From positions 1 through 5,803 of the forward strand of contig JANNHP010000166.1 in the NCBI GenBank assembly GCA_031404455.1: a stretch of DNA of 5,803 nucleotides, in the 5' to 3' direction. The notes beneath the pieces are model-generated. The model saw nothing but the letters and a program-made list of their open reading frames with translations. It did no database searches and was not told the DNA's origin. The stretch's first letter is position 1. Each line of letters starts with the position of its first letter. Of the stretch, positions 1 through 5,700 are shown in pieces. Position numbers and translations under genes: made by a program. The stretch is from JANNHP01 sp031404455 (GTDB taxonomy: Bacteria; Planctomycetota; JAJSAM01; JAJVHW01).

Positions 1-313
1 GATGCCGACGTTCGTCGTCCACTGGCACGGAACGCTCGCGGTCGAGTACCCGGCCGACATCGACTGGATCCTCCGCACCGCGGCGGGCGGCTACCTCTTC
101 GTGGACGGTCAGCTCGCCGTGGACTGCGGCCCGTGGCACGAGTTGCAGGAGCGCTACGGCCGCTCGCACCTGACGCCCGGCGAGCACCGATTCGACCTCT
201 GGCTCGTCCAGTCCGGCGCGGAGCCGCGCATCCAACTCCTCTACACGCCGACCGGCCGCCTCGAGCACCTGCCGGTGCCCGCGCGGTGGTTCCAGCCGCG
301 CGAGAAGCGGTAG
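1..313 (+). CDS. C-terminal part of a PA14-domain protein (5' end outside window)
   Basis: The reading frame enters from the left edge and stops at TAG 311-313. The visible 103 residues match the second half of a PA14 beta-barrel: an opening strand pair (FVVHWHGTLAVEY), the GGYLFVDGQLAVD turn-and-strand where PA14 domains have 'G.L.vDG..vvd', a W-H pair, then LTPGEHRFDLWL, where the family has 'L.pG.H.i.v.y', and a last strand ending in LPVPARWFQP (the 'iPa..l.p' end). PA14 domains are generally about 140 residues, so the first strands and anything before them are missing. The ATG at position 2 is therefore probably internal, not the start. PA14 domains are extracytoplasmic carbohydrate- or ligand-binding modules, often attached to glycosidases or planctomycetal cytochrome/surface proteins; what this one was attached to cannot be seen. 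It converges with the sigma-factor gene, with 49 bp between the two stop codons. Domain assignment is from motif memory, moderately sure. Confidence 0.7.
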   Translation, partial: MPTFVVHWHGTLAVEYPADIDWILRTAAGGYLFVDGQLAVDCGPWHELQERYGRSHLTPGEHRFDLWLVQSGAEPRIQLLYTPTGRLEHLPVPARWFQPREKR

Positions 314-319
314 CCGCGG

Positions 320-362
320 AGAAAGCGTCGGTACCGTCTCCGACCCGTTTTCGTCGCTTTCT
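320..362 (+). repeat. 43-bp palindromic element, copy A (between convergent genes)
   Basis: Left arm AGAAAGCGTCGG (320-331) faces right arm TCGTCGCTTTCT (351-362) across a 19-nt loop. Copy A differs from the other two copies at only two positions, both in the right arm (351 C to T, 354 A to T). One of these breaks a stem pair and the other turns a G-C pair into G-U. The stem can be extended by G319-C363. The element fills 43 of the 49 bp between the PA14 stop codon (313) and the sigma-factor stop codon (365-363), which it touches. A stem with an A-rich 5' side and T-rich 3' side between two converging genes could act as a bidirectional terminator, but there is no separate U-run after the stem, so that role is inference. 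Confidence 0.9.
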
Positions 363-3329
363 CTACTCGACGACCAGCCGCAGCCCCGTCGTCCCAGCGG
401 CGACAGCCTCGCCGATCGGCGACGGCCCGCGCGTCCGCGTCGCGACGAGTTGATATCGCCCGGGACGCAAGCCCTGGATTCGGAAACGTCCCTCCGCGTC
501 GGTGAACGCGAAACTCTTGCGCGGAATCGTCCGTGACGTCGCCGTCGCGGCATCGACCGGATTCGCTCCGACGTACACGCCGGGGACGGGCATCCGACCG
601 CACGTTTCGACGACGCCAGCGATCTCGAGCGGTCGCTCCAGCACGAGTTCGAGCGCGGCTCCCTCGACGGCGTCGGCGTCAGCGTCGACGAAGCCCGCGA
701 GCGATGCCGTCACGAGCATCTTCTCCGGCCCGAACGGCGGCACGCGCTCGATCGCGAACGCTCCGGAGGCGTCCGTCACCGCGCGCGCGGGCGGCACCGT
801 GTACCCGTGGCCCGCCTGACCGAACGTGATGACCGCCCCGGCCGCGCCGCGTCCGTCCGCGATGACACGTCCCCGCACGGTGACGCCCGCCGTCAGCGCG
901 ACCTCGACGACGTACTCCTTCTGCCCCTTCACGAGGGCGACCGGATCGAGCCGCGCCGGCGAGTGGCTCGCCGAGCAGACGACGACGGAGAACGCCTCGG
1001 ACGCCGAGTACGGGACCTGGCCGTCGAACGAGCCGTCGTCGCGCACTGGGAACGGTCCGACGGCGCCCTCGTCGGCTGCGAGACGCGACGGGTCCCGGCG
1101 GCCGCGCGGTTGCGCCGCGACGACGACGACGCGCGCTCCCTCGATCGGACGTCCGTCGCGTGCGATGACCCGTCCCCGCACCGACGGACTCCGCGCGACG
1201 CGGAGGAGGACGCCGCTCACCGGCGCCGCGCCGACGTCCACGAACTGCTCGGCCGACGCGAACCCCTCCGCCATCGTCCAGATGCGAACCGTCTTCCCCG
1301 GGACGAGACCGACGACGCGGAAGGCGCCCTCGCCATCCGTCCTGCACTGGACGCCACCCAGAACGAAGACGCCGGGCACTGCGTTGCCGTCCGCATCGAC
1401 GACGCGGCCGGTCGCGACTCCGCCGCGAGCGAGCGCGAGCTCGGCGTGGACGACGCCCGTCTCCGGAACGTCGAGCGTGCGTCCGTAGGAGCCGGGACTC
1501 TGCGCGATGAACCCGGGCGCGCTCGCGTGGAGATAGGAGGACCCGGCCTCGACGGAGGCGAACGCGAAACGGCCCTGCGCGTCCGTGCGCGCCCTCGTCT
1601 GCGAACTGCCGGTCAGACGGCTCGGCGACCGCAGAACCACTTCGGCGCCCTCGACCGGTCCGTTCGGCGACGAGACGACGCCCTCGACCGTCGCGCCGTG
1701 CTGCATGCGCAGGACGCCGACGTCCACGACGTCGCCGGGAGGCGGAACCGCCGCCGGGCGCGGCGCGGGGAACGTGCGATAGCCGGCCTTCTTCACGGTC
1801 ATCACCGCGAGTTTGTCGCGCAGCACGCCGGGGAGACGGAAACGGCCGTCGGCGTCCGTGACGCACGGCGGCGGCGACTCGGCGAGGCGGACGGAGTTGC
1901 CGACGACGACGCCCTCGACCGGCGCGTTCGTCGCGTCGTCCACGACGGTGCCCGTCACCGTGACGGTGTCGTAGTCGACGAGGACGACGTCGAACGTCGC
2001 GACGTCGGGCACTGCGACGACGCCCGAAGGTCGCGCGAACTCGCCCGCGCGGCCGGCGCGGAGCTCGATCTCGCCGGACGGGAGGCCCGTCAGCACGAAC
2101 GCGCCGCTCGCGTCACTCACGGCGCGCCGATCGCGGCCGACGACGACCGCCTTCGCGACCGGTTCGCCGTGCGAATCGCGCACGGTCCCGCGGAGCTCGA
2201 GGCCGGGTTCGAGGTAGAGCGTCACGCGCTGCTCCGGTCCGGGATCGAAGACCAGAGCGTTCCTCGACGCCTCCGCGGACGAGTCGGTCCGCGCGACGAC
2301 CGACCACGTCCCCGCGGCGAGTCCGCGGAAGACGGCGCGCCCGGCGGCGTCCGTCGAGCCGCGCGCGTCCGCGGGCTTCCGCGACGCGTCCTCGCCCCAG
2401 GCGGTGCGGCGAAGTTCGATCGAGGCGCCCGCGACCGGTTCGTCGCGGAGCGTGCGCGTCTCGACGACGAGCGGCGAGGCGGACGACGAAACACCGGGAT
2501 CGGCCGCCACCGGATCCGGCGTCCCCGTTCGTCGCTCGGGCACGCCCGCCGCCACGCCCTTCGCCGTCGTCGCGACGTCCGCGGACGTCGCGGCCGGTGT
2601 GATCGCCTCGCCCGGAGACGTCGCGTCCCGCGGCCACATCCACCACGCGACCCCCGCCGCGATGACCGCCGCTGCCGCGATCGCCTTCACCCCGACCGCC
2701 ATCGCGATCCCTCCCGCGGCCGCGGCGGCCGTCGTCGTCGAAGAAAGCGTCGGAAACGGGTCGGAGACGGTACCGACGCTTTCTCGCGCGCCGATCAGCA
2801 GCAGGCACCACCCGTCGCGGTCGTCGCCGATTTCGACGCCCATCCGCTCGCGCAGACGTTCGATCGCGCGCTTCAGCCGCGTCCGCACCGTCTCGACGGG
2901 GACGCCGAGACGCGCCGCGATCTCGCTCGACTCGAGGCCCTCGTGGAAGCGGTAGAGCACCGTCGAGCGATACGGTTCGTCGAGTTCGAGGACGGCGCGC
3001 GCGAGGCGCGTCTGCAACTCCGCCGCGGCGACGAGGTCCTCGGGCGACGGCACTTCGCGGCGAACGGGCGCCGCGGCTTCGTGTCTCGCGCGACGCGACT
3101 GACGGCGACCGGCACCGCGCGCTGCGTTGCGCACCACCGCCGCGAGCCATCCGCGCAGCGACTCCGCGTGCCTCGGCGGACGCTCGACCGCCATCCGCCA
3201 CGTCTCCTGCTCCACGTCGGCCGCGTCGTTCGGGTCGAGGACGAGACGGTGCGCGAGGGCGCGCACCCAGTCGCGGTGCGCGAGCAGGGCGTCGAGCGAA
3301 ACGCGGTCCGGGTGGCCGTGCGCCGTCAT
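363..3329 (-). CDS. Membrane-tethered ECF-like sigma factor fused to eight carboxypeptidase-regulatory-like domains
   Basis: This is a 988-residue protein starting at ATG 3329 and ending at TAG 365-363. Residues about 14-82 look like sigma-70 region 2 (DPNDAADVEQETWRMAVE is the region 2.2 helix) and about 105-160 like region 4, with a helix-turn-helix in SSEIAARLGVPVETVRTRLKRAIERLR. Residues 183-196 (ESVGTVSDPFPTLS) are encoded by palindromic element copy B. An Ala/Gly/Val-rich membrane segment follows at about 204-231, ending WWMWP. The remaining ~700 residues form about eight beta-sandwich units of the carboxypeptidase-regulatory-like type, each with a G.V.D..G.PV.GA.V strand and a TDA.G.F-type turn (at 326, 405, 491, 582, 664, 763, 852 and 943). 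The likely topology is sigma domain in the cytoplasm and array outside. Sigma factors with C-terminal membrane and sensor-like extensions are known from Planctomycetota. I infer a one-protein signalling device; there is no anti-sigma gene beside it. It lies 35 bp downstream of the aminotransferase gene, probably in one operon. No clear Shine-Dalgarno sequence is present. Confidence 0.88.
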   Translation of the reverse strand: MTAHGHPDRVSLDALLAHRDWVRALAHRLVLDPNDAADVEQETWRMAVERPPRHAESLRGWLAAVVRNAARGAGRRQSRRARHEAAAPVRREVPSPEDLVAAAELQTRLARAVLELDEPYRSTVLYRFHEGLESSEIAARLGVPVETVRTRLKRAIERLRERMGVEIGDDRDGWCLLLIGARESVGTVSDPFPTLSSTTTAAAAAGGIAMAVGVKAIAAAAVIAAGVAWWMWPRDATSPGEAITPAATSADVATTAKGVAAGVPERRTGTPDPVAADPGVSSSASPLVVETRTLRDEPVAGASIELRRTAWGEDASRKPADARGSTDAAGRAVFRGLAAGTWSVVARTDSSAEASRNALVFDPGPEQRVTLYLEPGLELRGTVRDSHGEPVAKAVVVGRDRRAVSDASGAFVLTGLPSGEIELRAGRAGEFARPSGVVAVPDVATFDVVLVDYDTVTVTGTVVDDATNAPVEGVVVGNSVRLAESPPPCVTDADGRFRLPGVLRDKLAVMTVKKAGYRTFPAPRPAAVPPPGDVVDVGVLRMQHGATVEGVVSSPNGPVEGAEVVLRSPSRLTGSSQTRARTDAQGRFAFASVEAGSSYLHASAPGFIAQSPGSYGRTLDVPETGVVHAELALARGGVATGRVVDADGNAVPGVFVLGGVQCRTDGEGAFRVVGLVPGKTVRIWTMAEGFASAEQFVDVGAAPVSGVLLRVARSPSVRGRVIARDGRPIEGARVVVVAAQPRGRRDPSRLAADEGAVGPFPVRDDGSFDGQVPYSASEAFSVVVCSASHSPARLDPVALVKGQKEYVVEVALTAGVTVRGRVIADGRGAAGAVITFGQAGHGYTVPPARAVTDASGAFAIERVPPFGPEKMLVTASLAGFVDADADAVEGAALELVLERPLEIAGVVETCGRMPVPGVYVGANPVDAATATSRTIPRKSFAFTDAEGRFRIQGLRPGRYQLVATRTRGPSPIGEAVAAGTTGLRLVVE
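2742..2784 (-). repeat. 43-bp palindromic element, copy B (inside the sigma-factor coding sequence)
   Basis: Arms AGAAAGCGTCGG (2742-2753) and CCGACGCTTTCT (2773-2784) form a perfect 12-bp stem with a 19-nt loop. Read on the - strand, the 43 bases are identical to copy C read on the + strand, so B is inverted relative to A and C. The element is read through by the host gene: codons from 2783 downward give ESVGTVSDPFPTLS, residues 183-196. These lie between the end of the sigma domain (ending GWCLLLIGAR) and the Ala-rich membrane segment, a place where an added loop should be tolerated. Because 41 or 43 bp is not a multiple of three, an in-frame insertion must also have gained or lost one or two flanking bases, for example through a target duplication. 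That cannot be resolved without an empty-site relative. Confidence 0.92.
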
Positions 3330-3364
3330 TCCGACACCATAGTGCCGATGACGGTCGAAGTGGT

Positions 3365-4573
3365 TCAGCCCTTGCGTTCCGCCGCGAGTTCGACGACGAG
3401 CGCCTCCGCCAGACGGTCGTACTCCTCGACTCGGTTGTAGACCTGCGCCGAGATGCGGACGTACCGCCGCGGCGCCGCGGGCCAGACGACGATCGGCACC
3501 TGCACGCGGTGCCGCTCGACGAGCGCGCTCTGGAGCCAGGTCTTGTACGGCGCCGTCGAACTGTCCCCCGACGGGTCGTCGGGGAGCGGGAGCGCCGCGA
3601 GCGTCCCGATCATCGACTCGGGGCAAGGGACGTCGCAGCCGAGACGAGCGGCGAGCTTCGCGCGCATCGCGATCGCCTTCGCGCGGTTCGACGCCATCAG
3701 CGCGGGCCAACCGCCGGGGAGGAGTCCGCCGAGGAAGCGGAGGGCATCGGGCACGCAGAGGAACGGCGTCGGGTCGTCGGTGCCGCCCCAGTCGAACTCG
3801 AGACGGAACCGCGGACGGTCCGTGCGCGGCGAGTTCGCGCCGTGGCTGATGACGAGCGGGCGCATCGACGCCTGCCGGTCGCGCCGGACCCAGAGCATCG
3901 CGGAGCCCTTCGGCGCGCAGACCCACTTGTGGAAGTTGCCGGTGTAGTACGCGGCGCCGAGCGAGCGCAGGTCGAGCGGGACCATGCCCGGGCCGTGCGC
4001 GCCGTCGACGAGCGTGTCGATGCCGCGCTTCGCGAGTTCCGCGACGATCCGCCCGACCGGGAAGACGAGACCCGTCGGACTCGTGATGTGGTCGACGAGC
4101 GCGAGGCGCGTCTTCGGCGTGACGTGACGCAGCACCGCGTCGACGACGTCGTCCGGGCCCTGCAGCGGAAACGACACGGGCGCGACGACGACGCGCGCGC
4201 CGGTCTTCTCCGCGACGAGGTTCATCACGTTCAGGCAGGCGTTGTAGACGTGGTCCGTGGTGAGGATCTCGTCGCCGGGCGCGAAGTCGAGCGAGCGCAG
4301 CACCGTGTTCACGCCGGTCGTCGCGTTCGGCACGAACGCGACGTCGTCCGCGTCCGCGCCGACGAACTTCCCGACGGCGTCGCGCGCGGCGTCGAGTCCG
4401 GGTTCCAGTTCGCGCACCATGAAGCGCACGGGCTCCGCTTCGAGCCGCGCGCGCCATCGGGCCTGCGCGTCGAGCACGGGACGCGGACACGCGCCGTAGG
4501 AACCGTGGTTCAGGAAGGCGACGGACGGATCGAGCGTCCAGTGCCTGCGTACGTCGGGATCGAGAGTAGTCAT
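3365..4573 (-). CDS. Class V PLP-dependent aminotransferase, isopenicillin-N-epimerase-like
   Basis: This is a 402-residue protein, a usual length for the class V aminotransferase / cysteine-desulfurase fold. Visible landmarks are LNHGSYGACP (21-30) near the N terminus, NATTGVN (83-89) in the cofactor-phosphate region, DHITSPTGLVFPV (161-173), VDGAHG (189-194) with the Asp expected to contact the PLP ring nitrogen, and NFHKW (213-217), where K216 is the expected Schiff-base lysine. A GTDDPTPF segment (264-271) and an RISAQVYN end (373-380) also fit the CefD/EgtE-like branch. Members act as epimerases, desulfurases or C-S lyases; the substrate cannot be told from sequence, and no beta-lactam genes are nearby. 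ATG 4573 was chosen; a TTG two codons earlier (4579) is in frame but less likely. The gene is cytosolic. It is divergent from the oxygenase gene, with element copy C in the 70-bp gap, and is followed 35 bp later by the sigma-factor gene. Confidence 0.9.
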   Translation of the reverse strand: MTTLDPDVRRHWTLDPSVAFLNHGSYGACPRPVLDAQARWRARLEAEPVRFMVRELEPGLDAARDAVGKFVGADADDVAFVPNATTGVNTVLRSLDFAPGDEILTTDHVYNACLNVMNLVAEKTGARVVVAPVSFPLQGPDDVVDAVLRHVTPKTRLALVDHITSPTGLVFPVGRIVAELAKRGIDTLVDGAHGPGMVPLDLRSLGAAYYTGNFHKWVCAPKGSAMLWVRRDRQASMRPLVISHGANSPRTDRPRFRLEFDWGGTDDPTPFLCVPDALRFLGGLLPGGWPALMASNRAKAIAMRAKLAARLGCDVPCPESMIGTLAALPLPDDPSGDSSTAPYKTWLQSALVERHRVQVPIVVWPAAPRRYVRISAQVYNRVEEYDRLAEALVVELAAERKG

Positions 4574-4584
4574 CGCCAAAGCCT

Positions 4585-4627
4585 AGAAAGCGTCGGTACC
4601 GTCTCCGACCCGTTTCCGACGCTTTCT
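4585..4627 (+). repeat. 43-bp palindromic element, copy C (between divergent gene starts)
   Basis: Arms AGAAAGCGTCGG (4585-4596) and CCGACGCTTTCT (4616-4627) give a perfect 12-bp stem around a 19-nt loop. All 43 bases equal copy B in the opposite orientation. The element takes up most of the 70-bp gap between the aminotransferase start (4573, - strand) and the oxygenase start (4644, + strand), leaving 11 bp on one side and 16 bp on the other. Any promoter for either gene must therefore overlap the element or lie inside the neighbouring gene. I see no convincing -35/-10 pair. Inside the loop a further CCGAC (4605-4609) can compete with the right arm for the left-arm GTCGG (4592-4596). Confidence 0.92.
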
Positions 4628-4643
4628 CGCTATCGTCTCGCCC

Positions 4644-5261
4644 ATGACCGTCCGCGCCTGGTTCCCCACGCACATCTACGACGCGCCGCTCGTCCGCGGC
4701 GGCGCGCGCTCGCTCAACCGCGAACTGCTCGTCGAGTGCGGGCAGATCCGGAAGGTCGACGACGACGGCCGACGCTGGTCGAAGCGCAACTACCCGGGCG
4801 GGTTCACGTCGTACAACTCGATGAACCAGCTTCACCGCACGTCGTCGACGTTCGGCGAACTGGAGAAGCACATCCGCCGCCACGTGAAGTCGTTCGCGAA
4901 CGCCCTCGACTTCGACCTCACCGGCCGCAAGCTGACGATGACCGACTGCTGGGTCAACGTGATGCCGCGGCGTGCCGCGCACGGCCTGCACCTGCACCCG
5001 CTCGCGACGATCAGCGGCACGTACTACGTCCGCACGCCGCGCGGTGCCTCGAAGATCAAGTTCGAGGACCCGCGCCTCGCGAGCTTCATGGCGGCGCCGC
5101 CGCGGACGCCCGACTGCCGCCCCGAGAACCGCGCGTTCGTCGAGTACCCCGTCGCCGCGGGGAACGTGATCCTCTTCGAGAGCTGGCTCCGTCACGAGGT
5201 GAGCGCGAACCGGACCGACGAGGAACGGGTGAGCGTGAGCTTCAATTACAACTGGTTTTGA
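4644..5261 (+). CDS. 2OG-Fe(II) oxygenase-like protein, TIGR02466 type
   Basis: This 205-residue protein starts at ATG 4644 and ends at TGA 5259-5261. It has the pattern of the small 2-oxoglutarate/Fe(II) oxygenase family known as TIGR02466 (Pfam 2OG-FeII_Oxy_5). The landmarks are an N-terminal FPTHIYDA strand (7-14), CWVNVMPRRAAHGLHLHP (102-119) followed by ISGTYYVRTP (123-132), FEDPR (140-144), then GNVILFESWLRHEV (173-186) and ERVSVSFNYNW (194-204). The likely iron ligands come from the H113/H116/H118 group and H184, and R195 is placed to bind the 2-oxoglutarate carboxylate. The length is normal for the family and both ends look complete. Such enzymes are soluble hydroxylases; the substrate of this family is not known to me. 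It is divergently arranged with the aminotransferase gene. No Shine-Dalgarno sequence is seen before the ATG. A small number of residues (ligand assignment) is inference. Confidence 0.85.
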   Translation: MTVRAWFPTHIYDAPLVRGGARSLNRELLVECGQIRKVDDDGRRWSKRNYPGGFTSYNSMNQLHRTSSTFGELEKHIRRHVKSFANALDFDLTGRKLTMTDCWVNVMPRRAAHGLHLHPLATISGTYYVRTPRGASKIKFEDPRLASFMAAPPRTPDCRPENRAFVEYPVAAGNVILFESWLRHEVSANRTDEERVSVSFNYNWF

Positions 5262-5348
5262 GTCTCGCGGGACGCGCCGGCTGCGCTCGGCGCTCGGCGT
5301 GTTGAGTCGCGTACGGGCCAACCGGCGGCAACAGGTGTGAGGTCTCGG
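5262..5348. other. Non-coding gap after the oxygenase gene
   Basis: No coding signal is seen here. A GC-rich inverted repeat (ACGCGCCG at 5272-5279 against CGGCGTGT at 5295-5302, one G-U pair; alternatively GCGCCG 5274-5279 against CGGCGC 5288-5293) lies 11 bp after the oxygenase stop codon. It could be a 3'-end hairpin, but no T-run follows, so I do not call a terminator. Confidence 0.4.
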
Positions 5349-5373
5349 TAGGGGCGGACCCCCGTGTCCGCCC
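5349..5373. repeat. GC-rich hairpin repeat (GGGCGGAC...GTCCGCCC type)
   Basis: GGGCGGAC (5352-5359) and GTCCGCCC (5366-5373) form a perfect 8-bp stem with a 6-nt loop, preceded by TAG. From memory, hairpins of this GTAGGGGCGGAC / GTCCGCCC form recur in intergenic DNA of several unrelated high-GC and environmental bacteria, often translated by mistake as a GGHGGPPLPR-like peptide. I cannot confirm copy number here. It is unrelated in sequence to the 43-bp element. It lies about 57 bp beyond the point where the adjacent pyrimidine-reductase remnant loses similarity to its family, so it may mark a rearrangement or insertion junction; the full extent of the repeat unit cannot be set from one copy. 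Confidence 0.6.
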
Positions 5374-5429
5374 AACGCGATCTCGGCGCAGGCACCGTTC
5401 CCTGCTGACCGGGGCGGCTCACGACCCTT

Positions 5430-5696
5430 CACGACGGGCATGAACGGCTCGACCCGCAACGTCCCCGCACCGGACATCACGGCGTCGGCGAGCGAGCGCA
5501 GGTGGAACATGAGCTCCCGGTCCAGGCGTGTGCCGATCTCGGCGCGGCCGCGGAAGCTCGCGCGACCGTCCGCAGTGAGCACGAAGTTCAGCGCGACATG
5601 CGGTCGCCCGGGGTGCTCTGGCGGTGTGCGCAGGTCGAGGTGCAGCGACGAGAGATCGTCGCTCCCGGCCGGGCCGAGCCGCGTGAGACGAGGCAC
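5430..5696 (-). pseudogene. Truncated pyrimidine reductase (RibD C-terminal domain-like) remnant
   Basis: From GTG 5696, about 89 residues resemble the N-terminal part of the dihydrofolate-reductase-like reductase domain of riboflavin synthesis (RibD C-terminal / bifunctional deaminase-reductase family). The clear core is RPHVALNFVLTADGRA (31-46), RLDRELMFHLRSLADAV (57-73) and the cofactor-loop-like SGAGTLRVE (75-83). Full-length family members run to roughly 220-250 residues, but after PVV (87-89) the similarity ends. Only about 170 bp then remain before the oxygenase gene, and these include the GC-rich hairpin repeat. The frame has no stop of its own here and simply runs on antisense through the oxygenase gene. 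The GTG start lies only 4 bp after the ftsY stop codon, which suggests the intact gene was once co-transcribed with ftsY. The start codon and exact break point are approximate. Confidence 0.72.
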
Positions 5697-5700
5697 GCGG

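Noticed and set aside
2..4. ATG at position 2 as the true start of the PA14 protein
   Set aside because: The visible part starts in the middle of the PA14 fold, so the gene almost certainly begins outside the window.
807..3440. Long + strand open frame opposite the sigma-factor gene
   Set aside because: Its translation is Arg/Asp-rich low-complexity, with no recognisable motif. It is a mirror of the GC-rich codons on the other strand.
4574..4579. TTG 4579 as the aminotransferase start
   Set aside because: An ATG lies two codons downstream, and there is no ribosome-binding signal that favours the TTG.
320..4627. CRISPR-like interpretation of the three repeats
   Set aside because: The copies are 1.8-2.4 kb apart, in mixed orientation, with genes between them and no regular spacers.
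4611..4643. Sigma-70 type promoter for the oxygenase gene (TTTCCG ... TATCGT)
   Set aside because: The spacing between the two hexamers is only 12 bp and neither is a good match.
5272..5302. Rho-independent terminator after the oxygenase gene
   Set aside because: A GC-rich stem can form, but no T-run follows and the stem has competing pairings; left as a note only.
3509..5305. Long + strand open frame across the aminotransferase and oxygenase genes
   Set aside because: It is Arg-rich shadow sequence that overlaps both real genes in the wrong frame or strand.
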